Of a DNA stretch of 6,297 nucleotides, positions 6,060 to 6,297 are shown in pieces. Made by a program: the position numbers and the translations under genes. A model generated the notes under the pieces. That model made no database searches. It saw only the letters and a program-made list of their open reading frames with translations, and had not been told where the DNA came from. This DNA is from Bacteroidales bacterium UBA1195 (lineage in GTDB: Bacteria > Bacteroidota > Bacteroidia > Bacteroidales > WCHB1-69). The DNA is taken from positions 75,308 through 81,604 of the forward strand of contig DBYD01000054.1 of NCBI GenBank assembly GCA_002309855.1, given 5' to 3'. Numbering within the stretch: position 1 is the first letter of the stretch; each line of letters starts with the position of its first letter.

Positions 6060-6232
6060 AAAGCTGTCTCCTGTTTTTTAATGACTATATAAAATATTTT
6101 ATTTTGGATATTATCCTTATCCATATTTTTATCTTTTATATCTTCATCGCTACATGACACAAATCTTTCACACCAACGTTCATCCGCGAATATAAATTTT
6201 GTTGCGTACGTACCATCGCTTCCTTTAATCAT
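6056..6232 (-). CDS. Short ORF, probable C-terminal remnant of a toxin gene
   Basis: From the ATG at 6232 this reads 58 codons (MIKGSDGTYATKF at the start, IKKQETAL at the end) and stops in a TGA that overlaps the ATG of the next gene. The same frame stays open for 19 more codons to a TAA at 6290-6292, and these upstream residues (VDSYFEKKLPGGNNIG) look like genuine protein, so the ATG may not be the real start. All three minus-strand frames hit a stop within about 20 nt of the right edge. A one-base indel in the TTTTTAAA run near 6280-6286 would join another frame (CINFL) to this one, so a frameshifted gene is possible. I recognise no domain. By position it matches the toxin slot of a toxin-immunity pair. 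Confidence 0.45.
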   Translation of the reverse strand: MIKGSDGTYATKFIFADERWCERFVSCSDEDIKDKNMDKDNIQNKIFYIVIKKQETAL

Positions 6233-6297
6233 ACCAATATTATTTCCGCCTGGTAGTTTTTTCTCAAAGTATGAATCTACTTTAAAAAGTTAATACA

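Overview
The window most likely comes from a Bacteroidales genome (Bacteroidota). Three things point there: a fused FeoA-FeoB iron transporter, a Bacteroidota-type -7 promoter box (TAnnTTTG) in front of it, and an Rhs core tail of the kind common in that phylum (YYYEARYY, then DPxG). Every gene I can support is on the minus strand, so transcription runs from right to left.

Positions 1-3530 hold a GC-rich metal-transport operon. In transcription order it contains a FeoA-FeoB fusion (1138-3486), a zinc-type CDF cation exporter with an extreme His-rich N-terminus (140-1111), and a small FeoB-associated Cys-rich membrane protein cut by the window edge (1-131). Gaps of 26 and 8 bp and a promoter just before feoAB suggest one transcript that couples ferrous iron import to divalent cation export.

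Positions 3530-3653 are intergenic. They carry the feo promoter, a possible operator dyad, a GC-rich stem-loop with a T tract, and two tandem copies of an 18-bp unit.

Positions 3654-6297 are clearly more AT-rich and look like a polymorphic-toxin cassette region. A truncated (orphan) Rhs tip carries a C-terminal domain with an E-E-x-x-H-A-Y-Q motif (4142-5416) and overlaps by ATGA with a small exported protein (3654-4145), a probable immunity protein. Upstream the same layout recurs: a short ORF (6056-6232, probably the tail of a broken or displaced toxin) overlaps by ATGA with a second exported protein or lipoprotein (5466-6059). The first ~112 codons of the Rhs ORF do not resemble Rhs. They read through hairpin-rich DNA (5091-5203 and surroundings) that looks like a dispersed repeat or a recombination scar rather than coding sequence.

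The most interesting material is therefore the two-module array of displaced toxin tips with putative immunity genes, the unusual metalloprotease-like motif, the hairpin element at the Rhs junction, and the insertion of a CDF exporter inside a feo operon.
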